From JBFWIL01 sp050256015 (GTDB lineage Bacteria; Bacteroidota; Bacteroidia; Bacteroidales; Prolixibacteraceae): a stretch of 11,668 bases of DNA. Below the pieces are notes generated by a model, which was not told the DNA's origin, made no database searches, and saw only the letters and a program-made list of their open reading frames with translations. Shown here in pieces: positions 1 to 6,423 of this stretch (position 1 is its first letter; each line of letters begins with the position of its first letter). The DNA is taken from the NCBI GenBank assembly GCA_050256015.1, contig JBFWIL010000069.1, forward strand, positions 1 to 11,668. Reading direction: 5' to 3'. Made by a program: the position numbers and the translations under genes.

Positions 1-20
1 AAGCTGATGTGTTTTGTCAC
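1..20 (-). CDS. Possible start of a downstream gene (phoR-type histidine kinase?), cut by window edge
   Basis: After the response-regulator stop at 52, a GTG at 20-18 opens a frame reading (M)TKHIS to the window edge. No ATG start is usable here: the ATG at 25-23 meets a stop after two codons. In many bacteria the gene next to a PhoB-type regulator is its sensor kinase PhoR, so a kinase is the natural expectation, but six residues cannot show a family. This is inference from context only, and the true start may lie outside the window. Confidence 0.2.
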
Positions 21-51
21 GGCATTTCGTTTTTAAGGTATGGCAATCGGT

Positions 52-729
52 TTATTCAAAACAGTATCCGTATCCGGAACGGCCCACAATGTGGCTGCCG
101 TAGGGATCGATTTTTTTTCGCAGGCGGGCAATGTTGACATCCACATTCCGCTCGGTGACAATCACTTCATTGCTCCAGATGCGGTCCAGTATTTCCTGGC
201 GGCTGATGAACTTCCCCTGGTTACGCAGCAGCAGGGCGAGGATCTCAAATTCCTTGCGGGTCAGGTTGATGGGGTCTTCTCCCAGGTTCACCAGTTTACG
301 GGCAAGGTCCAGTTTCAGTTCTTCCGCCTGCAGTATGCTGGCGGATTCCCCGAAAATTCCGCCCCGCTTCAGAACGGCCCGGATGCGTACGATTACCTCT
401 TTGATAGAAAAGGGCTTGACAATGTAATCGTCGCCTCCCACATTGAAGCCGGTAAGCAGGTCGTTTTCCGAATTTTTGGCCGTCAGGAAGATGATGGGTA
501 TGTTAAGTCCCCTTTCCTTCCGGATAATGTCGGCCATTTTATAACCTGACATGCCACCCATCATCACATCCAGCAGGATGAGCTGGAAGCTTTCCAGGGG
601 TTTGTCCAGTGCTTCTTCGGCCGAGGCGGCAACATCCACCTCAAAACCTTCGCTCGACAGGTTGTACTGGAGGATCTCCAGCAAATCCTGTTCGTCGTCC
701 ACAATTAGCAGTCTGGCGTTTTGTACCAT
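52..729 (-). CDS. phoB: PhoB-type response regulator (OmpR/PhoB family)
   Basis: A 225-residue two-component response regulator. The N-terminal receiver domain (about 5-120) shows the acidic pair D11-D12, the phospho-acceptor D54 in LLLDVMM, T83 and the conserved K105 in VKPF. The C-terminal winged-helix DNA-binding domain (about 132-224) has the family's NLTRKEFEIL and VDVNIARLRKKI segments and ends in the usual GYGYCF hairpin. The residue that is usually proline after D-x-M-M/L is glycine here (G58). Its start is 1 nt from the phoU stop, so it is the last visible gene of the pst operon. That placement makes a PhoB role (sensing low phosphate and activating pst) the best reading. The family assignment is certain; the PhoB identity is inferred from context. 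Confidence 0.88.
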   Translation of the reverse strand: MVQNARLLIVDDEQDLLEILQYNLSSEGFEVDVAASAEEALDKPLESFQLILLDVMMGGMSGYKMADIIRKERGLNIPIIFLTAKNSENDLLTGFNVGGDDYIVKPFSIKEVIVRIRAVLKRGGIFGESASILQAEELKLDLARKLVNLGEDPINLTRKEFEILALLLRNQGKFISRQEILDRIWSNEVIVTERNVDVNIARLRKKIDPYGSHIVGRSGYGYCFE

Positions 730-730
730 C

Positions 731-1417
731 TTATTTGTCCGGTTTATGGTGTCTGATGTCTTTTCCTTCTATGGAATAAATGGCTGCTTCCGCGATGTTG
801 GTGGCATAGTCGGCAATGCGTTCGATGTTGCCCATCATCTCCTTGATGCTGACCAGGCTGGTCAGCAGGCTTTTGGAGCGTTCTTCCGGACTGGTTTTGT
901 TCAGCAGCTTTTTCAGCAGCTTGCTGTTGACCTCATCAAGGATATCGTCGTTTTTAATCGTCCATACCGCCAGCTCCCGGTCATCCTGAGTGAAGGAAAG
1001 CAGAGATTGCCTTACCATTTTGGTACTGAGCATAGCCATGTTTGAGAGCACCTCGTTGAACTGATGGTAGAGCTCCGGAGTTTTAATCTTTTTGATAAAC
1101 TGCGTGATGTTGAGAACTAGGTCGCCGACCCGTTCCATGTTGATCAGGATCCGGTAGCAGGCCATCATTCTGCGCAGCTCGGAAGCTACGGGCTGATGCA
1201 GTACAATGGTGTTGACGATTTTGTCGCTCAGTTTGACTTCTGCCTTGTCAATGTCTTTTTCGTTTTTCATCACGGTTTCCAGGTCTTCATCGGAAACTTT
1301 TAACTCACCCGAGGTCACAAATTGTTCCATACGGTCAAGCTGTTCCAGCAGAATAGCGGCCATTTTTTCAAAGTCAGCCTCAATTTCCCGGATAGCTTCG
1401 TCTTTTCGTATCGTCAT
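731..1417 (-). CDS. phoU: Phosphate signalling regulator PhoU
   Basis: A 228-residue, all-helical protein of normal PhoU length. PhoU proteins are two three-helix bundles with metal-binding ExxxD signatures, and both are visible: E95-RVG-D99 in NMERVGDL and E199-RIA-D203 in NIERIADYATNIAEA. In characterised systems PhoU sits at the inner face of the membrane, couples Pst transporter state to the PhoR/PhoB system and keeps signalling off when phosphate is plentiful. It lies 29 nt after pstB and 1 nt before the response-regulator gene, as expected for the last accessory gene of a pst operon. The start is the ATG at 1417. No signal peptide or membrane segment is seen. Confidence 0.95.
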   Translation of the reverse strand: MTIRKDEAIREIEADFEKMAAILLEQLDRMEQFVTSGELKVSDEDLETVMKNEKDIDKAEVKLSDKIVNTIVLHQPVASELRRMMACYRILINMERVGDLVLNITQFIKKIKTPELYHQFNEVLSNMAMLSTKMVRQSLLSFTQDDRELAVWTIKNDDILDEVNSKLLKKLLNKTSPEERSKSLLTSLVSIKEMMGNIERIADYATNIAEAAIYSIEGKDIRHHKPDK

Positions 1418-1446
1418 AATGCGTTTTTTTAAGTTTTACCAGAAAA

Positions 1447-2232
1447 TCAACCGAATTTGCCGGTCAGGTACTGTTCCGTGCGCGGATCCCGCGGATTGGT
1501 GAACATGTTTTTGGTCTTGCCGTATTCCACCAGTTCCCCAAGATACATAAATAAAGAGTAATCGGATATCCGGGCAGCCTGCGACATGTTGTGGGTCACC
1601 AGGATAATGGTGTAGTGTTCCTTTAGTTTGACCAGCAGATCTTCGATCTTGGAAGTAGCAATCGGGTCAAGGGCCGAAGTGGGTTCGTCGAGCAGCACTA
1701 TTTCCGGACTGAAGGCCAGGGCACGGGCAATGCAGAGCCTTTGCTGTTGTCCGCCGGAAAGGAAGTTCCCCCGGTTATGGAGGGAGTCTTTCACTTCCTC
1801 CCACAGGGTTACATCGCGCAGCGAGCGCTCCACGATTTCGTCCCGTTCCTTTTTTTTCAGCCGGATGCCATTCAGCTTGTAGCCGGCAATTACGTTATCG
1901 TAGATGCTCATGGTAGGAAACGGATTGGGACGCTGGAACACCATGCCCATTTCCCGTCGCAGCCGGATGGCCGGCAGCTCAAAAATGTTCCAGTTGTTCA
2001 TCATCACCTCACCCTCTGTGCTGATGTTTTCGTAGAGTTCGTGCATCCGGTTCAGGGCCCTGAGCAGCGTGCTTTTCCCGCAACCCGAGGGACCCATGAT
2101 GGCCGTTACGGTGTTTTTTTTAATGTCTACAGATACGTGTTTTACGGCCTGATTGGTTCCGTAAGCCACCGAAAGGTTTCGGATTGACAGGACCGGATTT
2201 TTTATTGCTGTAATTGTGCTTGTCATGTTCAT
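1447..2232 (-). CDS. pstB: Phosphate ABC transporter ATP-binding protein PstB
   Basis: ATPase of the high-affinity phosphate importer, 261 residues from the chosen start, which is typical. Visible elements are Walker A GPSGCGKST (47-55), Q-loop Q100 in MVFQRPNPFP, signature LSGGQQQR (158-165), Walker B IVLLDE (178-183) followed by PTSALDP, and the switch histidine H214 in VTHNM. The frame is open upstream to 2310, but I chose the ATG at 2232. It overlaps the pstA stop as ATGA, a classic translational-coupling arrangement, and gives the usual PstB N-terminus; the upstream extension would only re-read the end of pstA. An ATG two codons later (2226) is an alternative. It is expected to bind the PstC/PstA permease at the cytoplasmic face. 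Confidence 0.96.
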   Translation of the reverse strand: MNMTSTITAIKNPVLSIRNLSVAYGTNQAVKHVSVDIKKNTVTAIMGPSGCGKSTLLRALNRMHELYENISTEGEVMMNNWNIFELPAIRLRREMGMVFQRPNPFPTMSIYDNVIAGYKLNGIRLKKKERDEIVERSLRDVTLWEEVKDSLHNRGNFLSGGQQQRLCIARALAFSPEIVLLDEPTSALDPIATSKIEDLLVKLKEHYTIILVTHNMSQAARISDYSLFMYLGELVEYGKTKNMFTNPRDPRTEQYLTGKFG

Positions 2233-3128
2233 TTTCTTTTGGCAGCAATCTGCCTGGAGATGATATTCAGCAGCAGGATCAGAATCATCAGCATGAGCGA
2301 AGAACTCCATATCAGTCCGATCATGTTGGGATCGTTGTAAAATTCCCAGATCAGCAAAGGAATGGCACTGGTCGGCTTGCTGATGTCCAGGTTTATCACG
2401 TTGCTGCCCAGGGCCGTGAGCATTAACGGGGCGGTTTCTCCCAAAATCCGGGAAATGCCCAGCAGAATCCCGGTGAGCAGTCCGCTGAGTCCGGTGGGAA
2501 TCAGCACCCGCAGTAACACTTTGTAATAAGGAGTACCCAGGGCCAGGGCCGCCTCCTTCAGGGTCACCGGGATCATCTTCAGGGTTTCCTCAGTGGAGCG
2601 GACAATCATGGGCAGCATCATCACCGAGAGCGATACGCTTCCGGCCAGAGCTGAAAAGCCATGGGTGACATGCTTCACAACCCAAAGATAGGAAATCAGC
2701 CCTAGTACGATGGAGGGTACCCCCTGCAGAATATCGGAAATGTTCCGGGTCAGGTTGGCCAGAAGCTTGTTCTGGCTCTCATAAAGGTAGATGCCTGTCA
2801 GCACCCCCACGGGAATGGCAATCACGGCAGCCAGCGCAATCATCAGCAGACTGCCAGAGATTCCGTTGGCAATTCCCCCGGGAATTTTTTCGCCGGCAGC
2901 CACGGCGGTCATGGCCGAAAAGGTGTCGGGGGTCTCTTGGATCAGGAAATTCAGGCTGATCTGTTGATAGCCTTCCCTGATCAGCTTCCATATAATCAGA
3001 ACAATGGGGGATGCCGTGATCACGGAAAGTACGATTATCGCCATCATCACCAGTTTATCCTTCCTGATCCGGGAAGCCGACCGGTCGCCTGTGTTCAGAG
3101 CGTTTGCAGTATTCATGGGGTCGTGCAT
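2229..3128 (-). CDS. pstA: Phosphate ABC transporter permease PstA
   Basis: A 299-residue inner-membrane permease subunit. It has a short charged N-terminus and a first hydrophobic segment at about 26-47. Further membrane spans lie near 91-115, 135-152, 160-178, 207-225 and 272-292. The ABC-permease coupling motif KEAALALGTP lies at 191-200, followed by the family's RILGETAPL segment (227-235). This matches the PstA partner rather than PstC. The start at 3128 lies 4 nt after the pstC stop; an ATG four codons in (3116) is an alternative. The stop overlaps the pstB start by 4 nt, which favours balanced synthesis of permease and ATPase. Confidence 0.95.
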   Translation of the reverse strand: MHDPMNTANALNTGDRSASRIRKDKLVMMAIIVLSVITASPIVLIIWKLIREGYQQISLNFLIQETPDTFSAMTAVAAGEKIPGGIANGISGSLLMIALAAVIAIPVGVLTGIYLYESQNKLLANLTRNISDILQGVPSIVLGLISYLWVVKHVTHGFSALAGSVSLSVMMLPMIVRSTEETLKMIPVTLKEAALALGTPYYKVLLRVLIPTGLSGLLTGILLGISRILGETAPLMLTALGSNVINLDISKPTSAIPLLIWEFYNDPNMIGLIWSSSLMLMILILLLNIISRQIAAKRK

Positions 3129-3132
3129 AAGG

Positions 3133-3990
3133 TCAAGCCATTTTTTTGATGATCAGTTTCCCGATGCCGTTGATCATTCCGGTCAGCAGGAAGAGCAGTA
3201 GTCCGATGGCAATCAGCGCACTCAGTTTCAGCCCCTCCGCCTCCCCGAACTGGTTGGCAATGACACTGGCCATGGTGTTTCCCGTATCCAGAAAGCCGGA
3301 AGGCACCAGATTGGTGTTTCCGATCAGCATGGTCACGGCCATGGTTTCTCCCAGAGCCCGGCCGAAGGACAGGATGTAGCCGGCAATGATACCGGAACGG
3401 GCACCGGGTACCGTGACGGTCTGAATAACTTCCAGCCGGGTGGCTCCCAGAGAATAGGCGGCCTCTTTCAGATCGTTCGGTACCATGGCAATAATTTCAT
3501 TGCTCAGGGAAGTGGCATAAGGAATGATCATGATGGCCAGGATCAGACTGGAAGTCAGGATACCGTATCCCTGATTTCCAAGTCCTATTTCCGACAGCAG
3601 GGGCCGCAACATGTAAAATCCCCACAGACCGTATACGATTGATGGTATTCCTGCCAGTAGGTCTACCAGCAGGTTTAGTGTCCGGGCCACCCGTGTTCCC
3701 CGGAAGTATTCTCCCAGGAACAGGGAGGTGGAGAAGGAGAGCGGCAGACTAATCAGCAAGGCGGCAACCGAAGTCATCAGTGTCCCGGCGATAAATGGCA
3801 AGGCCCCGTATACCTCGCGTCCTTCGGTCGGATCCCAGTTTCCCGAGATGATGAACTCCGGTCCAAACTCCCGGAAAGCAGGAACCGACCCCTGAACAAG
3901 GGAAAGCACCATGCCGGCTGCCAGCAGCAGAACCAGCAGGGCAGCCGTGGCCAGCACTCCCTTTGTTATCTTGTCATTGTTGAGCGTCAT
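3133..3990 (-). CDS. pstC: Phosphate ABC transporter permease PstC
   Basis: A 285-residue inner-membrane permease subunit, slightly shorter than the roughly 310-320 residues common in proteobacteria. It has about six membrane spans (near 11-34, 66-90, 105-128, 143-162, 198-222 and 256-278). The coupling motif KEAAYSLGAT lies at 175-184, and the PstC-typical FGRALGETMAV segment (209-219) carries the arginine and glutamate that the family conserves. The periplasmic stretch GNWDPTEGREVYGALPFIAGT (50-70) is also characteristic of PstC. It lies 14 nt after pstS and 4 nt before pstA, all in one operon. Confidence 0.95.
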   Translation of the reverse strand: MTLNNDKITKGVLATAALLVLLLAAGMVLSLVQGSVPAFREFGPEFIISGNWDPTEGREVYGALPFIAGTLMTSVAALLISLPLSFSTSLFLGEYFRGTRVARTLNLLVDLLAGIPSIVYGLWGFYMLRPLLSEIGLGNQGYGILTSSLILAIMIIPYATSLSNEIIAMVPNDLKEAAYSLGATRLEVIQTVTVPGARSGIIAGYILSFGRALGETMAVTMLIGNTNLVPSGFLDTGNTMASVIANQFGEAEGLKLSALIAIGLLLFLLTGMINGIGKLIIKKMA

Positions 3991-4004
3991 TCCGGCTCTA
4001 CGGA

Positions 4005-5069
4005 TTAGGGGAGCAGGGCTTCACCCTGCCAGGTCACTTTACTGAGTACAGCTTTGGCTTTGATCCGGGCATCTTCAGGCAGTGGAGAGTAGTGCACCTT
4101 GGCGGCCTCAGCCTGGGCTTCCTCACTGACCAGCCAGCTCAGCAGTTTCATGGTCTCCAGGGCTTGTTCGCGGTTGCGCTCCTTATAAGCCTGTTCCCGG
4201 TAAAAGATGATCCAGGTAAATCCGCTTATCGGATAAGCTTTCGGGTCGGGAGAATTGGTAATCATGACCCGGGTGTCTTCAGGAAGGTCTCCCTGGGCAG
4301 CGGCACTGATACTGGACAGATCGGGAAGAATGTATTCTCCGGCACTGTTCTGTACCCGGGCTGTCTGGATTTTCTGGGCAAAGGCAAATTCGGAGCCGAT
4401 GTAACCAATGGTTCCGGGCGTTTGACTGATGGTTCCGGCCACGCCGGGATTTCCCTTGGCTCCCATGCCCGTGGGCCATTTCAGCGATTTGCCTGTGCCT
4501 ACTTCGGAGCCCCATTTCGTGCTGATCTTGCTCATGTAGTCGCTGAAAATATGCGTTGTGCCGCTGCCGTCGGAGCGGTGCACCACGGTGATTTCCTGGT
4601 CCGGCAGACTCAGACCGGGATTGTCCTGCCGTAAGAGCGGGTCATTCCAGCGTGTTATCTCACCCAGAAAGATTTTAGCCAGCAGGCTGTTCGACAGTTT
4701 CAGTTCCTCCACTCCGGGCAGGTTATAGGCGATTACCACCGCCCCGATGCAGGTGGGGATATGCAGCACGCTGGCCGGCATTTCCTGCTGCTGGTCATCG
4801 CTCAGGAAGGCATCGGTGCCCCCAAAGTCCACGATCTGGTCTTTCAGGCTGCGGATACCTCCGCCTGAACCGACACCTCCGTAGGTGACCTGAACTCCGG
4901 TTTTGTCTGTGTAGTTCTTGAATACCATGTTGTAAAAGGGGAGAGGAAAGGTGGCACCGGCAGCCGTTAGTTCCTGGCTGCTGCTTTCAGAAGAGCCGGA
5001 CTTTTTGGCTCTGTTCTGGCATCCTGCCAGCAACAAAAGGACCAGCGTAAGGGAAAGAATTGTTCGCAT
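4005..5069 (-). CDS. pstS: Phosphate-binding lipoprotein PstS
   Basis: Periplasmic phosphate receptor of the Pst importer, 354 residues. The N-terminus is a lipoprotein signal (MRTILSLTLVLLLLAGC) with lipobox LAGC and lipid-bearing C17, so the mature protein should be membrane-anchored. Phosphate-binding segments of the PstS family are plain: AAGATFP (36-42), VGSGGGIRSL (66-75), DFGGTDAFLS (81-90) and HRSDGSGTTHIF (164-175). The frame is open 12 codons further upstream (to 5105), but the ATG at 5069 gives the correct signal peptide and avoids overlapping the porin gene. It sits 19 nt after the porin gene and 14 nt before pstC. I see no acidic cluster after C17 of the kind linked to surface export in Bacteroidetes, so a periplasm-facing location is likely. 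Confidence 0.95.
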   Translation of the reverse strand: MRTILSLTLVLLLLAGCQNRAKKSGSSESSSQELTAAGATFPLPFYNMVFKNYTDKTGVQVTYGGVGSGGGIRSLKDQIVDFGGTDAFLSDDQQQEMPASVLHIPTCIGAVVIAYNLPGVEELKLSNSLLAKIFLGEITRWNDPLLRQDNPGLSLPDQEITVVHRSDGSGTTHIFSDYMSKISTKWGSEVGTGKSLKWPTGMGAKGNPGVAGTISQTPGTIGYIGSEFAFAQKIQTARVQNSAGEYILPDLSSISAAAQGDLPEDTRVMITNSPDPKAYPISGFTWIIFYREQAYKERNREQALETMKLLSWLVSEEAQAEAAKVHYSPLPEDARIKAKAVLSKVTWQGEALLP

Positions 5070-5088
5070 AGCAATGATTTTTTGACGA

Positions 5089-6072
5089 TTATAACTTGAT
5101 CTCACAATTTAAATAAAACGATGCACTGAAGGGTTCTCCGCCAAGGGCCGGGTTCCAGCCCCGGAAGTTGGGGGAGAATTTTAGTCCCTTCAGCGGACTG
5201 TATTCCATACCGGCCAGGTACCGGTCGCCGTCTTTTGAAATGTTCCAGTCTTCTGATGTTCCGTCCGTCCGTCCCGATTCGAGCCGGTCGTAGCGAGCAA
5301 ACAAGCGGATGCGATCCGAGGCTTTGAAGGTGGTATAAAAAGAATACCCCTGCAGATCGTGATCTTTGAGGAATTTATTGTTCCATTGCTTGTTGAATTC
5401 GCCCCCGAGAGAAAACCTCTCCGTGGCATAACCGGCAAACAATGCCAGGGTCGACAGGGTTTCATCTTTTGAACTGAAGTCATAGTACACCCGTCCGGTC
5501 AGTTTCCCGGTGGGTGTCAGGCTGAGTCCGATACCAGTCCGCAGGGTACTGTCGGCCTCCAGTTTTTTGTAGCCTTCTCCGTTCATAACAATCACATCGG
5601 CACTTAGGGCATCTGAAAAGCGGTAGCTGACACTCAGTCCCAGATCGGCGCTCGAACCAAACCCGGCCAGATCCTGGAAGGATTTTTCTATATACCGGTA
5701 TCCCCAGAAATCTTCCTGGGTTTTGAACTGGGTGGTTCCGATCAGCCCGAAGCCGGCGGTCAGTTTCTCGTAGCGGTAACTGAGGTAAGCATTTTTGATG
5801 TAAGCATCCATTTCCAGTCCGCCCGTGCCGGGGTTGGCCATGTCGATAGTTGCCAGGGCCGAAAAGTTTGGACTGAAATTGTAGGCGTAACCCAGGTAAA
5901 CCCGGTTGATCTCAAAGGCGGAAGCCGACTCGCTGTCTGTGAAAGTACTGTGGAAATTGCTGAAAATTCTCATTATCGGTTTTCCGCCTGCTTTAAATTT
6001 ATCCTCCGTTCGGCCCGTGACCGCCAGAGTAATCAATAACATGACCGCGGTCATGAAGCCATTACGTTTCAT
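5089..6072 (-). CDS. Outer-membrane porin-like beta-barrel protein, first gene of the pst operon
   Basis: A 327-residue protein with a signal peptide (MKRNGFMTAVMLLITLAVTG, cleavage near 20-22). A body of alternating amphipathic strands follows, with many short strand/turn units ending in aromatic residues (for example VYLGYAYNF, AYLSYRYEKL, GRVYYDFSS, RLFARYDRLES). This is typical of outer-membrane barrels, and the overall pattern resembles the phosphate-selective porin (OprO/OprP-like) group. The C-terminus is ...NCEIKL, so the final residue is leucine rather than the usual aromatic one. The ATG at 6072 was chosen over the in-frame ATG at 6120 because it yields a proper signal sequence. It lies 19 nt ahead of pstS in the same operon, so a role in bringing phosphate across the outer membrane is a strong contextual inference. 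Substrate is not proven by sequence. Confidence 0.8.
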   Translation of the reverse strand: MKRNGFMTAVMLLITLAVTGRTEDKFKAGGKPIMRIFSNFHSTFTDSESASAFEINRVYLGYAYNFSPNFSALATIDMANPGTGGLEMDAYIKNAYLSYRYEKLTAGFGLIGTTQFKTQEDFWGYRYIEKSFQDLAGFGSSADLGLSVSYRFSDALSADVIVMNGEGYKKLEADSTLRTGIGLSLTPTGKLTGRVYYDFSSKDETLSTLALFAGYATERFSLGGEFNKQWNNKFLKDHDLQGYSFYTTFKASDRIRLFARYDRLESGRTDGTSEDWNISKDGDRYLAGMEYSPLKGLKFSPNFRGWNPALGGEPFSASFYLNCEIKL

Positions 6073-6130
6073 ATACTTAAGATTAAGATAATTCAATGTC
6101 CTTTCGGATATTTGCACCAAATGAACGGCA

Positions 6131-6163
6131 TTCCGATTACAGGCCTATTAATAAACCATTACA
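6131..6163 (-). promoter_or_regulatory. Candidate regulator-binding repeats in pst leader (site B)
   Basis: Read on the minus strand, TGTAATGGTTT (6163-6153) and TGTAATCGGAA (6141-6131) start exactly 22 bp apart, with the diverged unit ATTAATAGGCC between them. The block is therefore three 11-bp units. An 11-bp direct-repeat period is the known layout of PhoB boxes in proteobacteria. The core here (TGTAAT) differs from TGTCA, and the Bacteroidetes box is not something I can recall. The role is inference. Confidence 0.35.
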
Positions 6164-6228
6164 AAACGATTAAGTTTTGCTTTTTTGTATGTTTTTTTTT
6201 CGGCTCTCCATCAAATACCGTTCAGTAT

Positions 6229-6267
6229 CAAAAGCATAGAATTGTTGCAAAACGGTTACACCGTTTT
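6229..6267 (-). promoter_or_regulatory. Candidate Pho-controlled promoter with palindrome (site A)
   Basis: On the minus strand TGTAACCGTTT (6260-6250) is followed directly by TGCAACAATTC (6249-6239), two 11-bp units. A near-match to the Bacteroidetes -7 box, TGCTTTTG (6236-6229; consensus TAnnTTTG), comes next. A regulator box ending just upstream of the -7 element is the layout of activator-dependent Pho promoters. The first unit also lies inside a perfect 8-bp inverted repeat, AAAACGGT / ACCGTTTT, with a 3-nt centre (6249-6267). The sequence relations are directly visible; the function is inferred. Confidence 0.4.
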
Positions 6268-6279
6268 CCGGCAGAAAGC

Positions 6280-6287
6280 CAAACTTA
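6280..6287 (-). promoter_or_regulatory. Candidate -7 box for the pst operon
   Basis: TAAGTTTG on the minus strand is a perfect match to the Bacteroidetes TAnnTTTG -7 element and lies just beyond the metK terminator. No TTTG occurs at the expected ~20-nt upstream distance, since the region there is the terminator stem. It may be a weak basal start giving a leader of about 200 nt. Confidence 0.35.
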
Positions 6288-6297
6288 GCCGCTGTGC

Positions 6298-6329
6298 AAA
6301 AAAAAGGTAACCCGGATTGTCGGATCACC
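6298..6329 (-). terminator. Intrinsic terminator of metK
   Basis: On the minus strand GGTGATCCG pairs with CGGGTTACC (9 bp including two G-T wobbles) around a 6-nt loop (ACAATC). An unbroken run of eight T follows (6305-6298). It lies about 95 nt past the metK stop, in the correct orientation, and insulates metK from the pst operon. A second stretch, ACCCGGA (6354-6348), could pair with TCCGGGT (6316-6310) as an alternative fold. Confidence 0.8.
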
Positions 6330-6423
6330 TATTTTAAAGTTCGTATTTCCGGGTAGGCCTTTTTTCAGCCTTCAGATCTGTGGAAGACCGTTCCGGCAAA
6401 GCGACAGCAGTCCGGCTTGAGAA

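Noticed and set aside
40..1045. Plus-strand frames opposite the response regulator and phoU
   Set aside because: The strongly supported genes on the minus strand explain the region; the translations show no family features.
2233..2310. N-terminal extension of PstB
   Set aside because: The extra residues re-read the end of pstA in another frame and are absent from PstB proteins. The ATGA overlap gives a better start.
5070..5105. Twelve-residue N-terminal extension of PstS
   Set aside because: It would bury the lipoprotein signal and overlap the porin gene; the ATG at 5069 gives a clean lipobox.
6073..6120. Sixteen-residue N-terminal extension of the porin
   Set aside because: The ATG at 6072 starts a normal signal peptide; the extension is polar and in leader sequence.
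6162..6200. Hairpin CAAAAC/GTTTTG followed by T-runs, read as a plus-strand terminator
   Set aside because: Both neighbouring genes are on the minus strand, so no plus-strand transcript needs ending here. The stem is weak and AT-rich.
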